From positions 45,871 to 93,425 of the forward strand of contig PBSY01000008.1 in assembly GCA_002726915.1 (NCBI GenBank): DNA of 47,555 nt. Direction: 5' to 3'. Made by a program: the position numbers and the translations under genes. Source of the DNA: Verrucomicrobiales bacterium. GTDB lineage: Bacteria > Verrucomicrobiota > Verrucomicrobiia > Verrucomicrobiales > DEV007. The notes under the pieces were generated by a model. That model did no database searches. It had not been told where the DNA came from and saw only the letters and a program-made list of their open reading frames with translations. Positions 43,617-47,555 of this stretch are shown piece by piece (position 1 is the first letter of the stretch; each line of letters opens with the position of its first letter).

Positions 43617-46502
43617 TCAACCTGCCTCCGATTGTGTTTTGCTTTGATACTCCTTACGCCACTTAACAAAGATCTCTTTAGCCTTATCAACGCCAGCATG
43701 ATCGAGATGCCCCATTCTCTTGAGCATGTCCTGCAGCACTTTGAGCGCCTTTAGATCCTCGCCGCTTTCTTTTGTGATCCCAGCCGTTCTTAGGTAGGCC
43801 TTCGTCGACCAGTCCAAGTGGCCCGGGAAGTTGGCATAGATACTGACGTAGACCTTCAGAGCGTCTGCTGTGTTACCCGCTTTGTCGAAACACTCAGCCA
43901 GCCGGTAGTTCGCTTCAGGACGACTGATCCTCCAACCCGTGTTCTCCAAATACTGCTCCCAAATTGGCTGTGCTGCCCCATAGTCGCCCTCTTTGATCTT
44001 GATTCGGGCCATTCCGAGAACGGCCTTTTCCTGAAGCTCATCGTTCGGCACCTCAGCGAGAACCCGCAAGAACTTCTCCATCGCTTCTCCCCGCTGGGAG
44101 GGATCTTCTGACTTAGCTTGGATCTCTGCTGTATCAATCAGGCAGTATTCAAAGTTGGCACTGCCCGGGCGATTATCGAGAATGTACTGATAAAGGACTT
44201 TTGCTTCTTCTGCACGATTCCGGACATTTGCTTTCCATCGAGCCAGACGAACGACCGGATAGTTACTCTGCTCTTCTGGTTTGAAACCTGCTTCGAGGCG
44301 GTAGAACTCTTTGTCGACTTTTTCCTGTTCTACTTCCTGCCTCTCGAGGGCATCGGCCTTTGCCACGGTGGCCCATCCCATTAGGCAGGGAGTTGCGCCT
44401 CGCTGATCTTGAAGCCCGTTTATCTGTTCAAAGAAAAACTCAGGTTCAAACTCATCCTTCAGAAACTCAACATAGCTTCCAAACATCTCCGCGAGAACTG
44501 GGGAAAGCGGTTCGCCTTGATTCTCCCAGACCACGTCGCGCAATTTCTGAAGTCCCTCATCTTTTCGCCCTTGTTCTACCAGCATGGGAAGAGAGGCCAC
44601 CAGAACATCGTTTTTATAATCAGATTCCGGGTGATTATCACGGAACTCGTTGTAGTGGGCGGAGGCCTTGTCCCATGCTTCGATTTCGACGGTCTGAACA
44701 ACCAACTGCCACAGAGCATAAGCGACCGTATCCGGCTGCCCCAGCTGTTTACCACCATCTCTCCCGTTGAGATAGCAAAGTTCAACTTCAGCAAACTCAC
44801 TTCCAAGCGTTGCCAGAATATCGCCTCTCAAGTTCCAGGATACCGCGTGGACTTCGTGGCCTGGAAACTCACTAATTACACGCCCCACCTTGGCGAGAGC
44901 GGCATCCATCTCATCGATCATGAACTCAGCCATGGCACACTGATAGAGTGCTGTGGGAACCAGCGTTGATTCAGGATACTTCTGGAGATAGCTATTGAGG
45001 ATCTCAGCGGCTTCCGCCCACTTGGCGAGGCGCACTTTAGACAAGCCGAGGAAGAACTGAGCCAGTTCCATTCGCTCACCATTCGGGTAGATATTGAAAT
45101 ACTTAGACAGTTCCTGGTCGGCTTCTTCATAGTGACCGAGCTGAAACGCCGAAGCACCGAAGACAAAGTCGGGAATATCGCGAATTTCTTCGCCAGCCTC
45201 CATGTCAGCACGAACCTCGCCAGAAACTTCGTAGGAGTCCTCGTATTCTTCACGGATAAACAGAATCTCAACCAAAACCCGTGCCACGCCCGGCTTCAGC
45301 TCGTGATCCGGGAATTCATCAAGGAACTGCCGCCCATAATGATAAGCACTTTTCCACTGCTCTGTCTGAGCCGCAGACACCACCGCATTGTGAAGAAAGA
45401 CAGGGCGCTGCTCATGTTGCTTCCCGGCAATATCTGATAATTGCGAGAAAGCAACGTAACTTCCCGAAAAGTTCTGAAGGATGAAGTGAATCGAGCCGAC
45501 CCCGTTTAGAATCCTGACGTATTCCAAAGGAAGCTGCTTCATTTCTTTGTCCAGTCCCACCAGGGACTCCATTTTCTTGGCTTCGAGTGACTTGGCAACC
45601 ACCCGATTCTCCAACTGTTCATAGCGACGTCGAAGTTCCGGTTCGAGGAGGTTGGGGTTTACCATCCTCTCATACCAAGCTAACGCGCGAATGGGATCAG
45701 ACTGGCTCATTGCCAACTGCGCTAGATACTCAAAGCGCTCGTTTCTATCATGGCGCTCAATGAAAGGATCCTGATCGACGACACTTCGGTAGGTATTCAA
45801 AAATTCGCGAACACGCGGATATTCAACTTCTGGAGTCCAGTCGTCTGCCATCACCATAAAGATGGTTTCACGTAAACCGTCGCTGTGAGATTCACTGGAT
45901 AATGGATTCACCAAATACTGGTAGCCTTTTTCTAACTCCCCCGCTTTCAGGTAACACCGTCCCAGGTTAACCCCGACAAAAATCAGGTTGATGGCAGAGT
46001 CTCCCTTTCCCTCAACGAGGACCTTTTCGTAGCGAGCAGCTGCCTCTTTCCACTTCTCGAGCTTCATTTCGGTATTCGCCCACTGCACGAGTGCTGAATT
46101 CTGAAAATTGTTGGGGCGCAGTCCCTGCTTCTCTTCGTCGCTCAATCCATCGAGATATTTATTATTGAACTTCTCGTAGCAGGTTTTGAACGAATCGACC
46201 GCTCCTGCGTAGTTCTCTTTTCCAAGTTGAGCTAACCCTCGGACAAAGTAAAAATGACCAAAAACAGGGCCATAATCTTTGAGGCCATAGGATCCATGCT
46301 CTTTGATAATCGCATTGGCAGCCGACAGGCCCTCATCCCACCTCTGTGCCTGCACAGCGGCCGTCGCCTTGTTGTAACCAACCACGGGATCGGTGACATC
46401 CTCTTCCTGAGCAAGCGCTAATCCAGAAATCAATAATCCGAAAATCCACACGAACACTATCCGTGCAGACTCTTTCTTCCTCGAACTACCAATCCTTATC
46501 AT
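43617..46502 (-). CDS. large periplasmic TPR-repeat protein
   Basis: A 961-residue protein from the ATG at 46502 (a TTG lies one codon earlier). A signal peptide (IVFVWIFGLLISGLALAQ) is followed by TPR-type helix pairs through nearly the whole length, for example AVVSAAQTEQWKSAYHYGRQFLDEFPDHE, KWAEAAEILNSYLQKYPESTLVPTALYQCA and NYRLAECFDKAGNTADALKVYVSIYANFPGH. This style matches the long YbgF/BamD-like scaffold proteins next to ExbB/ExbD genes in Verrucomicrobia. It lies 18 bases after the VWA gene and 1 base before the TPR/LamG gene. The role is probably a protein-protein scaffold in the envelope. Confidence 0.78.
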   Translation of the reverse strand: MIRIGSSRKKESARIVFVWIFGLLISGLALAQEEDVTDPVVGYNKATAAVQAQRWDEGLSAANAIIKEHGSYGLKDYGPVFGHFYFVRGLAQLGKENYAGAVDSFKTCYEKFNNKYLDGLSDEEKQGLRPNNFQNSALVQWANTEMKLEKWKEAAARYEKVLVEGKGDSAINLIFVGVNLGRCYLKAGELEKGYQYLVNPLSSESHSDGLRETIFMVMADDWTPEVEYPRVREFLNTYRSVVDQDPFIERHDRNERFEYLAQLAMSQSDPIRALAWYERMVNPNLLEPELRRRYEQLENRVVAKSLEAKKMESLVGLDKEMKQLPLEYVRILNGVGSIHFILQNFSGSYVAFSQLSDIAGKQHEQRPVFLHNAVVSAAQTEQWKSAYHYGRQFLDEFPDHELKPGVARVLVEILFIREEYEDSYEVSGEVRADMEAGEEIRDIPDFVFGASAFQLGHYEEADQELSKYFNIYPNGERMELAQFFLGLSKVRLAKWAEAAEILNSYLQKYPESTLVPTALYQCAMAEFMIDEMDAALAKVGRVISEFPGHEVHAVSWNLRGDILATLGSEFAEVELCYLNGRDGGKQLGQPDTVAYALWQLVVQTVEIEAWDKASAHYNEFRDNHPESDYKNDVLVASLPMLVEQGRKDEGLQKLRDVVWENQGEPLSPVLAEMFGSYVEFLKDEFEPEFFFEQINGLQDQRGATPCLMGWATVAKADALERQEVEQEKVDKEFYRLEAGFKPEEQSNYPVVRLARWKANVRNRAEEAKVLYQYILDNRPGSANFEYCLIDTAEIQAKSEDPSQRGEAMEKFLRVLAEVPNDELQEKAVLGMARIKIKEGDYGAAQPIWEQYLENTGWRISRPEANYRLAECFDKAGNTADALKVYVSIYANFPGHLDWSTKAYLRTAGITKESGEDLKALKVLQDMLKRMGHLDHAGVDKAKEIFVKWRKEYQSKTQSEAG

Positions 46503-46520
46503 CAAATTACTAACGCTCTA

Positions 46521-47555
46521 CTAAAGTCGGCCACTATACTTGCCGGGATTTTTCAGGTAATCGTAACCATCAATGGGCTCACCATTTTTATCCACAATCG
46601 TGTAACTTCCTTTGGTCTCACGAGCGACCTCCGCAAACTGCTCCATCCCCTTCGTTGTCTGCATTGCTACGGTATTGATCACAGGCCGCCCGAATTTTTT
46701 GTTTGTTGCGAGGATAGGCCCGGGCGTGTTGCCACCTGTTCCATCTGCCATGAAAAAGATAACGTCTGGAGCCGGTTCCAAGCGATGCGCCACATCTAAA
46801 GCAAGGCCCCAATCGGTTCCATAAAAGAGTTTTTCGCTGCGGATAAAGTCCATCGTCCTTTTTGCGTTGGCAGAGGAGCCCTGAATCCAATCGGCCTTGG
46901 GCATGCCAGAGTCAGGACCTTCAAACTCGTAGTCGCCAGCACCCCCAACACTCCTAAACTCGTAGGACTTACCACCTGGGCCCTTGGCGATGTTGGTCCT
47001 GTTGCCTCGATTTTCATTTAGAGACCATCCTTTTTCCCCATAGTAAGCTCCTCCGGCAAAAAGCAGAACTTGATACTGCACACCTTTGAGTGACTTAAGA
47101 GCCTTCTCCAACTCACCATTTCGCAGTTCGACTTGATTCGGCCTCATGGAACCGGAGTGGTCCAAAACAAACAAAAATCTTTTGCCCGTCGACGAACCGC
47201 CGAAGAATGAGGCACCGCTTCCGAGTCCAGAACCACCACTCCCAAAGCCACCACTTCCAAAATCAGCATCACCGAGACCCAGCGGGCCCTTGCTGGTCTT
47301 CGTCACGTTAGGGAGAGAAATCTTAGCGACTGCATTCGCCCTCATCAACTGCGCCATCGGAGCCGCTGCTGCGGAAGAAGCCGATGTCTTCTTGGTCTGC
47401 TTCACCACATTCTTCTTCTGCATCTCCTGCTTTTTGACCGGTGGTCCAATCACCGCAGCAACAATTTCTGGTTCATCCCTCTGCTCGGGCAGGATCACCA
47501 CCAGCATAGCGATCAAAGCGATCACCACGTGGACAGCAATGGCGACGGCAATGGC
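46521..47555 (-). CDS. membrane-anchored VWA-domain protein (5' end outside window)
   Basis: The frame is open to the right edge, so the start lies beyond it; a GTG at 47528 is internal. The visible 344 residues begin with a membrane helix (HVVIALIAMLVVI), then a basic Lys/Gln-rich linker (PPVKKQEMQKKNVVKQTKK). A glycine-rich stretch (SGGFGSGGSGLGSG) precedes the VWA domain. Its metal site (MIDAS) is DHSGSM, with further ligand candidates in YGTDWGLAL and FFMADGTGG. The short helix plus basic linker recalls TonB, and such proteins stand beside ExbB/ExbD in this phylum. Those genes would be to the right of the window (inference). Confidence 0.75.
   Translation of the reverse strand, partial: AIAVAIAVHVVIALIAMLVVILPEQRDEPEIVAAVIGPPVKKQEMQKKNVVKQTKKTSASSAAAAPMAQLMRANAVAKISLPNVTKTSKGPLGLGDADFGSGGFGSGGSGLGSGASFFGGSSTGKRFLFVLDHSGSMRPNQVELRNGELEKALKSLKGVQYQVLLFAGGAYYGEKGWSLNENRGNRTNIAKGPGGKSYEFRSVGGAGDYEFEGPDSGMPKADWIQGSSANAKRTMDFIRSEKLFYGTDWGLALDVAHRLEPAPDVIFFMADGTGGNTPGPILATNKKFGRPVINTVAMQTTKGMEQFAEVARETKGSYTIVDKNGEPIDGYDYLKNPGKYSGRL

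Noticed and set aside
1-47555. Search for CRISPR arrays, insertion sequences, integrases, restriction or toxin-antitoxin genes and a replication origin
   Set aside because: No regularly spaced repeats, transposase motifs or DnaA-box cluster were seen. The window looks like stable chromosome.

Overview
The window looks like chromosomal DNA of a member of the Verrucomicrobia (PVC group), G+C near 50 percent. The clearest lineage marker is a complete four-gene Verru_Chthon cassette (35.9-41.8 kb). These are prepilin-like proteins A-D that I know only from Verrucomicrobia-type genomes. A TPR-containing secretin, KorAB-type 2-oxoacid:ferredoxin oxidoreductase and a Tat-exported sugar phosphate isomerase-like protein fit that placement. 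No insertion sequence, phage gene or CRISPR array was found.

Layout. 0-7.3 kb: a minus-strand run with a complete arginine operon argC-argJ-argB-argD-argF, then a membrane-anchored unknown protein, an ABC ATPase and the start of an exported protein cut by the window edge. 7.45-8.05 kb: tRNA-Pro(GGG) and a gene-free stretch that may hold a 6S-like RNA. 8.05-15.9 kb (plus): a YdbH/AsmA-like envelope protein with a lipoprotein that fuses YnbE-like and YdbL-like parts, then metG, then a protein-kinase-like protein coupled to a phospholipid N-methyltransferase-like protein. 15.9-23.2 kb: a Tat isomerase, an ECF sigma factor with a probable anti-sigma partner, recR, a degenerate membrane cyclase, a pyruvyl transferase-like protein and a secreted NlpC/P60-like protein preceded by a structured, terminator-bearing leader. 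23.6-24.5 kb: rplM-rpsI. 24.66-30.3 kb (minus): a phoU remnant, korB, korA and a large secretin. 30.4-33.4 kb: a TolB-like propeller/M28 peptidase/PDZ fusion. 33.5-35.1 kb (plus): gluQ, a Rieske ferredoxin, tRNA-Ser(GCT), and a duplicated tRNA tail. 35.2-47.6 kb: one minus-strand envelope cluster made of a VWA protein, a 962-residue TPR protein, a TPR/LamG-like protein, then cassette D-B-C-A plus an exported fifth protein.

How the parts fit. The arg genes form the cyclic acetyl-ornithine pathway through carbamoylation. The 35-47.6 kb cluster, with the secretin at 27.8-30.3 kb, looks like a pseudopilus-type envelope machine of unknown purpose and is the strongest candidate for an undescribed system. 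A second envelope theme is lipid handling: YdbH with YnbE-YdbL (proposed intermembrane lipid transport) lies 2.3 kb from the kinase-like/PmtA-like pair. Positions and translations were read directly; family names rest on motif recognition without database searches.
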